In this document: piece by piece, positions 37,328-49,865 of the stretch | How the letters are laid out: every line of letters begins with the position of its first letter | How positions within the stretch are numbered: the first letter of the stretch is position 1 | NCBI GenBank assembly: GCA_037447655.1 | Contig: JBBHKE010002256.1 | Location: 75,971 to 139,970, forward strand | DNA from: Zygnema cylindricum | Lineage: Eukaryota > Streptophyta > Zygnematophyceae > Zygnematales > Zygnemataceae | Reading direction: 5' to 3' | Length of the DNA stretch: 64,000 bases | The notes under the pieces: generated by a model | Databases searched by the model: none | What the model saw: the letters and a program-made list of their open reading frames with translations, nothing else | What the model was told of the DNA's origin: nothing | Position numbers and translations under genes: made by a program

Positions 37328-40300
37328 TTAGTCAACTTTTAATTTAAGTCCACAATTTTCTCTGCAAAATTTAAATTTAGGAGAACGCACCGGTTTTGTC
37401 ATCATGTCTGCAATCATCTCATTATCACTTTTATGAACCAGTTTAATTATTTTATTCTCAACCTTCTCTATGACAAAGCTTAGTCTTATATCCATATGTT
37501 TAGCTTTGAAATGGTGTTTTGGATTAGCTGCGATAGAGATAGCAACTTCATTATCACAAAAGACATTATGAGTCCAAGATTTCATGAACCCAAGTTCTTC
37601 GAGTAGAGATTTTACCCACATTAATTCTTTATTGGCAGCACATAAAGCCATGTATTCAGCCTCCATAGTGGACTGAGCAACTACTTTCTGTTGTTTGCTA
37701 CTCCAATAGCATGCACCAGATCCAATTTGCAACACATATCTAGTTGTACATAGTCTCAAAGGCACATCCCCATAACTGGCATCACTCCAAGTGGTGATGT
37801 TAGTGTGCTCCCCTCCCAAATGCAACCATAATTCCCTTGTTCCCACCAAATATCTCATCACTCTTTTGGCTGCTTCCCAGTCTCTTTTCTTAGGTTCATT
37901 TAGACTTCTACTGAGATCACCTACAGCCGCAGCTATGTCCGGACGTGTACAATTCATAAAGTATATTAAACTTCCTACAATTTGCCGATAAGGAATTCCT
38001 TCTATAAACCTCTTTTCTTCCTCATCCATCTCATCATTCAAAATCAATATCCCTCCCTCTTCACTCCCCTCCGATACTTTCTTTAAATCCATGGGAGTGG
38101 TAAACCCATTTGCTTTCTCCATGTGAAATATTTTTAGCATATTAGTGATAGCTTATTTCTAAGTGAGTCTTATAATTCTATTCCCTCTATTCCTCTTCAT
38201 TTGAATCCCCAAAATGTATTTTGCTTCGCCGAGATCTTTCATGTCAAACTGACTTCTCAGATCCTGTTTGAGTTTGTTAATTTTATCTAAGGACTTGCTT
38301 AAGACTAACAAATCATCTACATAAATAGCAATAAATATCACTCTATTTTCATCCTCAAATATATATATCGAGTGATTTGAACTTATTCTAATGTATCCCA
38401 AACCTGTTAGAAATTCGTCCAATTTTATGTTCCATTGTCGCGGGGCTTGCTTAAGGCCATAAAGTGATTTTATCAGTTTGCACACCCGACTTTCTTCTCC
38501 ACTTTCCACGATTCCTTCCGGTTGCCTCATGTAGATTTTTTCTTCCAACTCTCCGTGTAAGAAATGAATCTTAATATCCATCTGGTGTATTTCCATATTC
38601 TCAGCTGCGGCTAAACTTAAGAGGATTGTGACAGAAGGGAATATGACTACGGGTGCAAAGGTTTCTTCATAGTCTATTCTTTCTTTCTGGGTATAACCTT
38701 TAGCAACCAACCTAGCCTTATATCTTTTAATGGTGTTTTCTAGGTTTAGTTTAAGCTTAAAAACCCACTTACATCCAATCGGTTTTCTATCCGGTGGACA
38801 ATCTACCAACGCCCATGTATTGGCTTCCATGATAGAGGCCATTTCTTCATTGATGACAGTGATCCACTGACTGCTTTCCGGGGTATTTATGGCCTCTAAG
38901 TATGTTGGAGATTCTTCTGGGTGAGACATCTTTGTGAGTTTATTAATTACATGTCTTTCTTGAAGCCGTTTACTATTTATTTTTCCTTCTTCAAAATTGG
39001 ACGCTGGTATGGAAGGCATCCTCGGGTTTCGTTTATGAATATTTTCATCTCCCCTATTATCCAATTTCGGTGTTTGATCAAGTTCCTCGTCGGTTTCCAC
39101 CTCGTATTGTGGTGTTACCTCGGATGTTGTCTTTTCGTCCTTCTCTTTTGGCACATCTGCAGATTTTTCCTTCTCCCCGTCTTCCTTCTCTTCATTTCCC
39201 AAGTCAAAGTTAGAATATTGACCCGATTCAAATCTGATTTTGACTTCTTTGTTATATTTGAATGGATCAATAGACTTTACTTCATTCATCACCACTATAT
39301 GTTTTACCAAAATGATATCTCTCTTTTTCAAGTCATATTCTCGATATCCTTTTGTTCTCTCATCATATCCTACAAGATATCTTGGTTTCCCTCTTCCCTC
39401 TTAGTTCTATTTAGTCTTATCGAAATCCAAACTGTAGACTTGACTTCCGAACACTCTCAAACTAGACAAATCTGGTTTTCTTCCCGTCCACCTTTTTAAC
39501 CGAGTTTCCTCTTTATTTGCCGAAGTTAGCACTCTATTTTTGATAAAGTTAACATAGTTCATAGACTCAGCCCAAAACTGCAATCCTATTCTTTTGTCAG
39601 TTAGCATACTTCTGGACATATCTCCTAAAGTTCTATTCACTCTTTCTGCTACTCCATTTTGTTCCGGATTATAAGGAATTGTTTTCTCACGATGGATTCT
39701 TTCTTCTTTTAGAAATTTTTCAAATTCCTTTGAGGTGTATTCTTTCCCATTATCACTTTTTATCTCTTTTATTGAGGTTTCATGTAATTCTTCACTCTAT
39801 ACTTTGTATTCTTTGAAACATCTTATTGCCTTTGACTTATGTCTAAGAAAATATACCTTAGTGTATCTAGACCAATCATCTGTAATGGTTAGCATCCATA
39901 TTTTCCCCCCATGTGAAACAGACCTAGCTGGTCCCCAAACATCAGTGTGAACTAGATATAATACTTTCTCTCTTCTAAATGTGGATGCCTTTGGAAATGG
40001 AAGTCTATGAATCTTCCCTTGGGCACATCCACTACAATCATGTGAGGTCTCATTATCTCCAAACTCAACTTCATCCACTGTTTTTTTTCTTCATTTTCTT
40101 TAATCTATCTAGATTCACATGCCCTAACCTCTTGTGCCAACGCATCATATCACTTCTACATGAGTAGAGAACACCTTTTTCATTGCAAAGTACAATTATG
40201 AACATTCCTTGACTACCCTTTTCAGCTATGAAATAAACCTCATTATCAAAGCTAGCTGCGAAGATTCCTTTCTTAGTTCCGGTTTCGAACTCTTTTTCAT

Positions 40301-41719
40301 CTAGAACAGCTGTAGAGACTAGATTCTTGCTAAGCTATGGAATGTAAAAAACATATGAGAGTGTTATAATTGAAGCCTTTCCATCAACTAGAACTTTTAA
40401 TTCAACCAATCCAACAAGGTTTGTGGTTTCTACTCTACCATCTCCATACTCTATCTCAACTGTTGGAATTTTTCTTAATTTAGTAAACCACCTCTTATCC
40501 TTGCACATATGCATTGAGGCCCTTTAGTCTATGATCCACCCATCCTCAGGTGGATCCCTGTAACCTCCGAAGGCACACTTTTGTCTCCGTAAAATGTCTG
40601 CATGCTTCTCAGTGGTTTTTGGTTTAAGAAGAAGCTCCTCAAGCTCCTATTCCGGTTCGATTACGTCATCTTTTTCCTCGTCATGAACTTGAGTCACAAA
40701 AGCCTTTTTCTTTCCTCCATCTTTGGAGGAACCTTGTCCATGTTTCAGTCGGAGATCCGCAAGCTTGACACAATTTGCCATATATTGTCCTGGTTTCTTG
40801 CAGAAGTGACATAATCTACCCCGAGGAGCTCCTCTCCCCTGTCGATCAAATCTGCCACCTTTTTGTCTTTTTCCTCCAAAGTTTCAATAAGGATCCTTTC
40901 CCTTTTCCTCATCACGTTTCCGCCAATCTGATCCTGCAGCCATTGCTTGAACATTCGCACTTCCTCTCCTAAGTTCTATGGTACTCTCTTTCACTAAAAT
41001 CATCCCACTGTATCATTCCAATTCCAATTGGTATCCCTTAGATCCTACAACCGATTAATGATATTCTCATACTCTTCAAGCAGTTGCATTATCAATGTAT
41101 TTACTGTTGTCTCTCAGACCATGAGTTACCTGCGCTCTTTAGTTCTCCAAATAATGCTCCTAAGTCATTGCAATAATCATTCATAATTCCTCCCTTGTAA
41201 GTATAAGCTGAAATCTTATTTTTTGCCGACTCTTGTTGCTGCAATATCCCACTCTTATATTTGTTGTTAAGAGATACCCATATCTGAGAGGAAGATCTAA
41301 CATGCATAGAGGAATGGCAATACCATTCACTACACTTTTTTGATTATTAAGTGCTTAGTCACCTTGTCCTTCTTGTTCCAATTTTCATATCCTGATCATT
41401 CGGTCTGACTCCCTATCAACATTGTTGGTGGTGCTGCTACTGGTATCGTCCTTGAAAATGGAGTCCCTCGAGAAGCAACTCTTCCCTTTTCTCCTTCCAT
41501 GACTATCTCATCCCCTTCCTCGTCATCGTTCTTGATGGTGGCTCTAGTGGTGGAGGCGCCAGAAAAACATGTTTCTCCAAACCCAGGTAGAGGTGGACAT
41601 CGAATTTTCGCGGACACTATGCCCCATAGGTGCTTCTCAAAAAGTTCTCCCTCCATCATCATTTCCCAATAAAGAAAGTAAGATCCATTAAATATGGGCA
41701 CCCTAGAGAGTGGGCCCAT
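37328..41719 (-). pseudogene. Copia gag-pol polyprotein, broken by stops and frameshifts
   Basis: Read on the minus strand from ATG 41,719: gag start MGPLSRVPIFNGSYF; more gag around 41,307-41,101; a zinc knuckle CHFCKKPGQYMANC at 40,770-40,811 in which the usual His is Tyr; pre-integrase and integrase core HTDVWGP and DDWSRYTK (40,078-39,797); integrase C-part (39,640-39,407); reverse transcriptase with SLYGLKQAPRQW and YVDD (39,331-38,159); and RNase H with EAEYMALC and KHMDIR (38,140-37,328). These segments are separated by stop codons or frame changes, so no intact polyprotein can be made. A protease active site was not recognised. The last segment reads to a stop just inside the 3' LTR. 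Confidence 0.9.
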
Positions 41720-41722
41720 AAC
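41710..41722 (-). promoter_or_regulatory. Primer-binding site complementary to the anticodon arm of initiator tRNA-Met
   Basis: The plus strand reads GTGGGCCCATAAC, identical to the anticodon stem-loop of plant initiator tRNA-Met as I remember it, so the element's sense strand can pair with it over 13 nt. It lies 9 bp inside the 5' LTR. This matches the half-tRNA priming known for Drosophila copia. The gag ATG (41,717-41,719) lies inside the site, being the complement of the CAT anticodon. Confidence 0.75.
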
Positions 41723-41731
41723 TTGAAATTA

Positions 41732-42604
41732 TGTGGTCTCCATTAACCCACAAAATTAGTAGCCTATGTAAAGCCTCTAGGATAATATTTGCCCCTTTCA
41801 CTTTCTAACTCAATAAGTGCCGCCTAGGCACACAAATACTCTTACCACCCTCGCCCTTGTGAGGACAAGACTCCTTTGAGTCAAACGCAAAAAGAATCAC
41901 TGAATTTGCTCCCCTGAGCCGTAAGTTACGGCTGGCCAAAGATGGCCTATAAATACAAAAGGTCATCTGGAGAGAGAAGTCCCTTCACTCCTACTCAGAA
42001 CTACCTACCACTCTACCCTAGGCTAATCAAAAGATTGTATAGTATAAGAAGGTACAGTGGCCGATTGTACTTCTTGTACGGCCTTTGTACAACATGGCCT
42101 TCTAGTTGACACTTGTCAACTTGGGAGCCATCGTTCCTCCTCCCATCCTTTCGGCTTACAATAACGTGGCGCCACGTGACATAGCGCGCCGCTTTGTCTG
42201 AAAGCCGCCAAAGGTTCATTCCGGTTTGGCGGGGGCGACAACGTCCTTCTGATAATGAATTTTACACGGTTAGATTCGCGTCCGCGAGCGTTGTTTAATT
42301 ATAGATATGACGTTTCGTCAATTTTGGTATGTTTAAGTGAAAGTGACGTTTTGCGTAACACTTTAATTAATTACCGAACCACATACGTGTATCGTTTCAT
42401 TAACGCATAAATGGTTAAGGCGTATGTCTACTTAGTACTTTGCAGACCAATGTTAAATCTTGTTTAGGGCAATATTTTGGTAATCTATCAATCTGTATGC
42501 ATGTCTGCCTGTTTCATCCTGACTATGGTGGCAACCATGGTGACTCTCTCTCTTCACTCTAGAGTCTAAATTAAAAAGTGAATAATAATTACTTCTTTTC
42601 AACA
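41732..42604 (-). repeat. 5' LTR of the copia element
   Basis: 873 bp, TG..CA, colinear with the 3' LTR; its CT run is shorter (TGACTCTCTCTCTTCACTC near 42,540). Confidence 0.9.
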
Positions 42605-42685
42605 CACACCTTTTTATTCTCTCAGAGCCTACTGCTGGTGTTTGTTATAAAGTTAAGAGTCATGTATTGTCTTCTGGCTTGATCA

Positions 42686-42919
42686 ATGTTTTTACAACTA
42701 AAAAAGTTTTTCAACGATTATTTTTTCCCCCTTCTATTCGGTGTCATGATACGAGAAGGTTGTGAGGAAATCGATCACGCTTTACAGGCTACTCTTAATT
42801 TGCACTCATATCTTGTGGTTCTTGAAGTTCACATTGCCAATGCTTTAAACACGGTTTATTATAATGTTGTGACCGCTGACACGCCTCTTTTCCCATCAGC
42901 CGATATTTTCCTTTTGTAA
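42686..42919 (+). pseudogene. Captured reverse-transcriptase fragment (copy 2)
   Basis: Same 77-codon frame as at 30,138-30,370, also open, with EVHIANALNTV at motif A. About ten amino acids differ between the copies, and base changes are mostly non-synonymous, so selection on the frame is unlikely. Confidence 0.75.
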
Positions 42920-43249
42920 GCGGTTTTTACTCCACGTACAAATTTTTTTTTATCTACTTAAAAGCCCATTAAAGTCGTTGCCATTTTTGACTGAATTGTT
43001 ATGGCTTGTGAAGGTGAATTTTTAGGACACTCTTTATCTACTCTAACCCACTTAGAACTCTTTTATGCTTTTACTTTCAATCTCCGTCTTATTTGCCTCT
43101 AGATTTATGCCATATTTTTCTCATAAATCATGTTATGTTTAGGAGGGAAAATACCAGTCTCTTCAACGAAGTGAAGGAAAGGTACAATTGGAACTGTTGC
43201 GGGACTAACATATCTTCACGACTAATATGCCTGATTATTTTATAATTTT

Positions 43250-44060
43250 AAAACAATATGCTTTATGGTTATTTTTAAACTATTTGGTATTATTAGCGTT
43301 TTTATGTGTTATCACACTATTTGAATGTATACTTATCAGGTTATGTTGTTGTAGTGTTCATAACAAGAGACTCATGGTTCACCATCCATGTTTTTTTGCA
43401 GCCTTTCTTAAGAATTGGACCACTCGACGCATAATTTAATGATGGTTGAGCAAGATATTTTGGTGGTCCCCTTACTCGATGTATACTCTACCCCGGCGCA
43501 CCACACGTGCATTAAAGCCGTGTGGACAATTTCATACCTAAGACATTCACAAAATATTGGAATCTCTGTTTGATTGTGCCACGAGTAAAGTAATGTTTAC
43601 AAATGGCATTGTGGTTTTTTTTCCGGTCGTGAGTAATGGACATTTGGAGTACTATGTTATTGTAAGATCTAGATGAAATAAATAACCAGAATATTTCAAC
43701 CTCTTGAAATTTCAACCATAGGAAGTCTCGCTCGCTCTCCCCTTTATTAAACAAATATGATTTACAATTTTAGAATATTGTTTTTAAGGAGTTCAGCAAA
43801 GAATTAGAGAAAATTGCTCTCATGTTTATGTCTCAAATTTCCGAATATTGTTAATGTTATAGACTGTAATATTGCAGGCTTGGTCGCATAATTTTTTGAA
43901 AATCGTATAGACTTACATTATTTAAATCAGGTTGGCGTGGTATAATTTCGAACCATCATAACATTTATGCTTAATTGTTTGTACTTTGAGATTTGGGTCA
44001 TCATAATTATCGAACACCTCACAAAATAATCATTTAAAGTTCAATATTACAAACATGGTT
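43250..44060. other. Extra sequence in repeat A copy 2, no gene seen
   Basis: About 800 bp with no counterpart in copy 1. AT-rich; open frames of 70-80 codons have no recognised motifs. No inverted ends were identified. Confidence 0.4.
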
Positions 44061-45328
44061 GTAGTTTCATTAGGAATAAACCTACACGAATTCGACCATC
44101 GTCAACTAGAACATGTTACGAGGAACACATGTTATAACAAAACAATGGACTACTTTATTCTTATGATCCTTGTACGTTTTTTAGTTTTTGTGATACGATT
44201 TTACACACTTTTTGTTGCAACACTTCAATTAGGGATCACTAAGTTTAGTTTTAAGGCACGAAATGACAAATACTAGATGTTGTTGCCAACTTCAAAACGT
44301 AGTTAGTGACAGAGAAGATGATGTTCATCGAACTTCAAAATTGAAAAATAATAGAATGGGTCACATTAAAGATTGAATTAAATTATAATAGGGAGACATA
44401 ATCGGGTTTTGAAGGTATAGCCATATAATTATGATTAGCATAGATTGACTTTGTACTTAAAAAATGGTTGAAAAACTTTATGGGTACATGAACAATTTGC
44501 ATGGATCACTATAATAAGTTTGTTACCATTTATGTTATTACATATGTTCCTAGCTACATATTCTAGTGGGTGATGGCATGAAAGTGGTCGTGAGCAGATT
44601 GCTAACAAATGTTTATGCAAACTCGAAATCCTACTGAAATAGTCAGACATATGTATGAACTTGATGCATCTTTATGCATTAAAAAATGCATAAAAAATAT
44701 TTTTTTACGCATGCACATGGCACAACAATGCCACTTTTTTTGCATGTTTTAAATAGCATCTATAGTATGTACAAACATATTTCATGCACTAAATTATTTA
44801 ATAAACGCCCAAATTACTGTAATTGACACTAATTAAACATTACCTATATTGTACTAAATGAAAATGTAGCCGCCATTTTTGTTTTGGGTTTGAGGGTCAA
44901 AATTTAGAGGCGCCGATTTATAATTATTAGCAGTACACCATTAATCGTTATTACTGTTGACACTAATTTTGTTGCGGCTTTTTTTGGCCCAAAACTACAA
45001 ATTAGCGTTATAAACATTAGAAAATAATTAACTTTATGGAAATTATTAATTTAGTGTTAACCATTTTATATTACATTCGTCAAAATTAGTGTGATGTGCA
45101 AGAAGCTCGTTTCCGTACATTGGGTCTACGTGACATCTTATTTCTACAACATTAAGTGCGTGTAAATTAAATTTCAATGCTAGTTAGTTGTCAAAAAGAG
45201 CGAAACATTTCAAAATATAAAGCAAAAAGTATCGTAAAATTTACTCTAACTAACATTTCCCGAACAATTCCCAAACCCCACAAGTATCGCGACAAAAGCT
45301 GTCAAGGCAATACATCTGCATTTGAAAT

Positions 45329-46304
45329 CATAGATGTCTCATTCGAACGAATTTTGACATTTTTACGAAATTTCGTTATTTTTTATAGATTTTGAACCTT
45401 TCGTAAAATGCGTATACTTTTCGTACGGACTAAATGTACCATAATAATGTACGGAAATATTCAAAGAAAGGGTTTAACGTACACAATGAATGGCTATTAA
45501 ATTTAAACTCTATTTTGAGTAAAAGGCCTAACGCCAACAAAAAATACAAAACTAACGCTAATTTATACACACCTAACACTAATTTGGATGTAGCCGCGAT
45601 AGTCTTCGATGCTTAAACATGTGAGAACAGGTTCTCGCATTCTCCCTCGTTTTTATAACTCGGATTCAAATCCGAGTGCGCTCTTTCGTGGCGACGCACT
45701 CAATTTCCTGTGTCGACGCCTTTATCTAACGCTTATTTTGTACGTTTGTACAAAATAAGGAGAACAGTTTTATTTTTTACACTACACTATTTAAATATTT
45801 TAAAAAGTCGAAATCGGAGCAAATAACGCTAATTAAACAAAACCTATAGCCGGTGTTCACATATTTGACACTTAAACATGAGCGAACAGGTTTTTGTGAT
45901 TTTCTTTCGACTTTATGACTTAGAATCAAATATGAGTACGCTTTTCCGTGGCAACGCACTCAATTTCCCCTGTCGACGTTTTTACTTGACACATATTTTG
46001 TACATCTGTACAAAATAATGTATGGTTTTAGAATGAACTAACACAATTTGTAAATTCCACTTTTTTTAAAGCAACTGAAGTTAGAGTAGCTAACGCTAAT
46101 TAAAAAGTATGCGTATTAAGGTAAAACAAAAATAAGTTTGATTGAGTTGTAGTAGTATTTTTTATTAGATGTTTTTATATTTTATATTTTATATAGTCAA
46201 AGTCGGTAAACACATTTTATAATGTTTTGAATTTTGTTTCATGCGCATATTCGTTATTATTTGGGTGTTTCATGCGTGCGTTTTATGCGCATGAGACATC
46301 TATG
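45329..46304. mobile_element. hAT-like MITE, 976 bp, with 8 bp target duplication
   Basis: Ends are a perfect 14 bp inverted repeat (CATAGATGTCTCAT / ATGAGACATCTATG), flanked by TTTGAAAT on both sides (45,321-45,328 and 46,305-46,312). The paralogous empty site at 32,819-32,826 reads CTTGAAAT once. An 8 bp duplication is the hAT signature. No transposase frame. Inside, a ~250 bp module (GAACAGG..CGACTTTATGACT..GGCAACGCACTCAATTTC..GTCGACG..TTTGTAC) is present twice in tandem. Confidence 0.92.
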
Positions 46305-46345
46305 TTTGAAATAGTATTAATGACAGCTCAGTGTACACGCTACGA

Positions 46346-46578
46346 AGTTGATTTGGGTGTCATGCCGCATTGTGTCGAGACAATTTTGTTTATTTATAGG
46401 AATGATACGGGCTGCGGCTACACTAATTCCGGTTTGTGTTAAAATCATGTTTGAATGCAAAATTTATTGTGTACTTACTTCGAAGAGACGCCGAGAATTC
46501 CGCGGGTGACACGGAGATACATATTTGAGTGAGCGACGGCGTTCGTACTTTTGTTTTTGTCGCAGATTTTGGAGTGAC
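46346..46578. other. Spacer
   Basis: Nothing recognised; begins where homology to repeat A stops. Confidence 0.4.
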
Positions 46579-46694
46579 GTGACGTACAATTTCAAGACAT
46601 TAACTCCGCGACGTACGGTTTCAAAACATTAGTGATGCGACGTACGATTTTGGAACATTGGTGATGCGACGTGCGATTTCGAAGTGTTGGCGAC
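46579..46694. repeat. Four ~30 bp tandem units
   Basis: Units start with GACGTACGATTT-like words followed by ACATTGGTGATGC variants. Confidence 0.8.
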
Positions 46695-47800
46695 GCACTC
46701 TGATTGGTTGTATTTTAAGTCGTGAACCCGTGTAGGTTCACGCATTCACATGTAGTTAGGAAGGGTTTTAATCCGCGGATTGTGAATTTTGTAACGTAGG
46801 CATATGGTTGTGGTCGCTTATTGGCCAGGACCCAAACTAGTCGTAAATTGTACAGTGAATTACTCTCACGTGATTGGTTAGTTAGTAAATGTCAATAATT
46901 AGTACTTTGGCTATTTCGTTAGTACTTAGGCGATTACGTTAGGTTTGTACTCTCATAATTTGAGAGTACATAAATTGGTCGAAGAGGACTTAGATATTTC
47001 TGTCTTTTCCCCTTATCTTTTTCCTTAGTCAAATTGTCATTTTTTTTCCCTGCAAGGCTTTTTCTACCTTAGTTTGTTCAGCGCTTAGCTTTTCTCTTTA
47101 CTCATTATACTTTCATTGTAAAACCTACAAGTTAATTCACTCGGTTTTGGCCGGAGTCCGCACGGTTTCCCTTCAACAACCTCTTTTAGTGTGGATTCTA
47201 CCTACTTTCTCAAGCTACTTTCTCAGGCTGTTTCTGAACCTTTGTGGATGCCTTTTGTGAATTGGGGTTTGATTTGTTATTGTGTAATTTCTGTTGCCTT
47301 TGTTGAAGTTTATTTGTGGTTTGTTAGAAACCGGTTATCTCGGACTCTCTACACATTTCCCTCGTTTCCATTGCTTGATTTTCTATTATCATTTTCTGCG
47401 ATTCGTTATTAGTGTGTTGGAATCCGGTTATCTCAGATTCTGTGCAGATTTTTAACGTTGCTTTCTTGTATTCCTTGTTGCTATTTTTACATGTTTGTTA
47501 GAATTCGGTTATTTCGGATTTTCTACATATTTTTCTTGCTTGTTTTCTTGTTGTAATTTTCTGTAATCGGCGTGCCCGGATCTAGTTATCTCGGATTCTC
47601 CGCAGATTTTTATTGTTGTCTTCTTGCATTTTTTTGGTTTTGTTTTCTTTATTCAAAATCCTAGACCTAACTCTTGAAAGGAATACGCCCAAACCGTGGA
47701 GCCTAGTGGCTACCCATCGGCTTAGTATTCCTGTACTCTCAAATTATCATTCTCCTCTCTCTTGTTGTGTGTAATAAAAAATCAAAAAAATTGTTACATT
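46695..47800. other. LTR-like or leader-like region
   Basis: Has an AT-rich promoter-like stretch (GAGAGTACATAAATTGG at about 46,970), then a T-rich region. It could be LTR or leader sequence of the gag-protease element at 50.5 kb, but no second copy is present to prove an LTR. Confidence 0.3.
47321..47610. repeat. Four imperfect tandem units of 75-90 bp
   Basis: Each contains GTTAGAA.CCGGTTATCTCGGA followed by TTCT.C.CAGATTTTT. Starts near 47,323, 47,415, 47,497 and 47,573. Confidence 0.8.
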
Positions 47801-49865
47801 TCATTTTCAGTTTTTGTTGAAAAAAAAAACATAAAAAAAAATGTATCTTTCATTTTCAGTTTTGGTTTTGTCTCTTCCATTTTCAGTTCAATTTACTTAT
47901 CATTTCAGTTTTGCTTCTAAGTTTGGTGTGAGAACAAAAGTTTAAAGAAAAAAATATATATATTAAACATTATTTACAATATTAAATCCATCTATCCATT
48001 TCTAAGTTTCCTCTCACCTATTTTAGATCGAGTTTTTTCCTTTTGACCCGCGTTTTGTTCCTTTTACAAGTTTTAATCCTATTTCTTCTCCACTTGTAGT
48101 TTCTTTTTCAGTTTTTCCTTTCAAAGAAAAATAATAAAAAATGATATATACCTAAAATTTACACATTTAAAATACTTTTACTTTATTTTCCAATTTATTC
48201 TTTCGAGAATTTCCCTCTTACCTTAGCCTAGTCTATTTCTTTCTTGCATATTTACATCTATATTTTTTGACAATTCAGTTTTTGTTGCCAAATTAGGGAT
48301 TTTCTGCAAAAATTAGGGTTTCTTGTAAAATTAGGGCTTTTTGCCAAATTAGGGTTTCTTGCAGAATCAGGGTCGCTTCAAGCCTAAGGTTGGTCCAAAA
48401 CCTAGGGTTATGGCAGCTCATTTTCCTTAACCCTATCTTGTTGTTCTTTGGTCTAAAATAGACCGCAGAAGCCACCCAAACTATCATGCAAAAAGCTAAG
48501 CGAAGCTAAGCCAATGAACAATCATTTGAAATGCATCCTCCATTTAACATACATGCATACACAGATGCAATAAACAACAACTAGGGTTTCATGGAATAAT
48601 CAACATAAATAAACCCTATGACAACATCTAAGGTTTGATGGAATAATCGACATAAACAAACCCTAGGACTAATGCATAAACAATGCATATCAAACATATA
48701 TAAAATATAATAACAAACAAATGCATCACACATAAACAAAAAGTATAATCAAAGTATAATCAAATAATCATTATATCATTCAAAGTGCATGACCTAATTG
48801 GCAACCCTAAAAGTCTACATCTTCGGTCCCTACTTTTCATGCTAAGCATTGGTGATTTCGCTAACAAAGCTCATAGCTATATATACACTTGTGAGCTGTC
48901 AACAAATCACTAACTGTCAAAATATCCAACATAACTTCCACTAAAACATAATATCCTATTTCGACAAAATCCTAACTGGAAATTACGTAACTATCATTAT
49001 CTCCTATTTAAACATGATAACCTACTATTAAGAATAAACTAATCGTAAGCGTACACCCTAAAGTCAAGCAATCGTAAGCGTACACTTGTCTGCAAATACG
49101 ACACATAAATTAAAGTGTCGATATCCTCATTAATCACGTAAAATATAACTATTTTAATCAACACTAAATCATTAGTTCGCATAAAACAAAATATTGATGT
49201 TTCAAATAATTACACTGACGCGTCCGCAAAATACGCGTCATAAGGGACAACTCGCTTTGTCACTTGTAGATAAATCCACGTAGTGAACCGACATCGCATA
49301 TGTACGGTCCAATAGATAATGCGTCATAAAAAACAATGTGATCTCTTAAAAATATCGGCAGACGTCGTTCGCCCTCTACGTGTACAATGACCAACTTGCC
49401 GAAATCAATTCGTACGATCCAAATCCTGTCCGTACCGAAATCACGTACTTCGTCATAAATGTCACGTGCCAAATTTGAAGTGCACCTGTCAAAATACGAC
49501 GCTCCATACCGGCGGCGTCACATTTAATAAATGCGGTCTGTTGCATTATGTTTCGTATGGCCGACGTATTTTTCAAATCCTTCGAATATTTCAAATCGAA
49601 TCGCGAAGCGATCCGCCGTCCATTTCTATTTCGCATTCCGTAATTTTTCGTACGCTTCTTCGCGTCACTCAATTTGTACTTTACGTCACTTTAAATTCAT
49701 TTTGCTTCTACCCCAAACCCGTAAATCCATTCGTACCACCACATTACTTTCAGTATTTACGTACGCACACAAACATGCGCACTCACGTACGAAACTGAAT
49801 CTTCAAAAAACAACATATCTCACTTCCAAGTTTATTTTCCTTTCGTTTCTTTGTTCCCGTATTTT
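47801..49865. other. AT-rich non-coding stretch
   Basis: No gene seen. Contains five AATTAGGGTTTC-like units at 48,290-48,372 and a doubled GGTTTCATGGAATAATCAAC / AACAAACCCTAGG block at 48,580-48,665. A CGTACG-rich segment lies at 49,290-49,790. Confidence 0.45.

Larger units (their letters stand above)
36419..42604 (-). mobile_element. Full-length Ty1/copia LTR retrotransposon, decayed
   Basis: 6186 bp with direct LTRs 36,419-37,314 (3' LTR) and 41,732-42,604 (5' LTR), both bounded by TG..CA. A purine tract AAGGGGAG lies directly inside the 3' LTR, and a tRNA-complementary primer site directly inside the 5' LTR. The polyprotein order gag, integrase, reverse transcriptase, RNase H is copia-type. 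The LTRs differ at many positions (roughly 8-10% by eye), so the insertion is not recent. No matching 5 bp target duplication is visible (AATTT on the left, CACAC on the right). It interrupts TIR repeat A copy 2. Confidence 0.93.
42612..46345. mobile_element. TIR repeat A, copy 2, right part
   Basis: Homology with copy 1 resumes at CTCTCAGAGCCTACTGCTGG (copy 1: about 30,073) and continues to ACACGCTACGAAGT (about 46,345; copy 1: 32,870), past the repeat A right end and into the adjoining MITE-like unit, where it stops. Relative to copy 1 it lacks ~810 bp after 43,110, has ~800 bp of extra sequence at about 43,250-44,060, and contains the hAT-like insertion at 45,329-46,304. Confidence 0.8.

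Noticed and set aside
41700-41731. tRNA gene remnant
   Set aside because: Only the 13 nt anticodon-arm match is present; no acceptor stem, D-arm or T-arm sequence flanks it, and its position fits a primer-binding site.
48290-48372. TTAGGG-containing units suggesting telomeric sequence
   Set aside because: The units are ~20-27 bp with varied spacers (AATTAGGGTTTC); they are not a TTAGGG or TTTAGGG tandem array.
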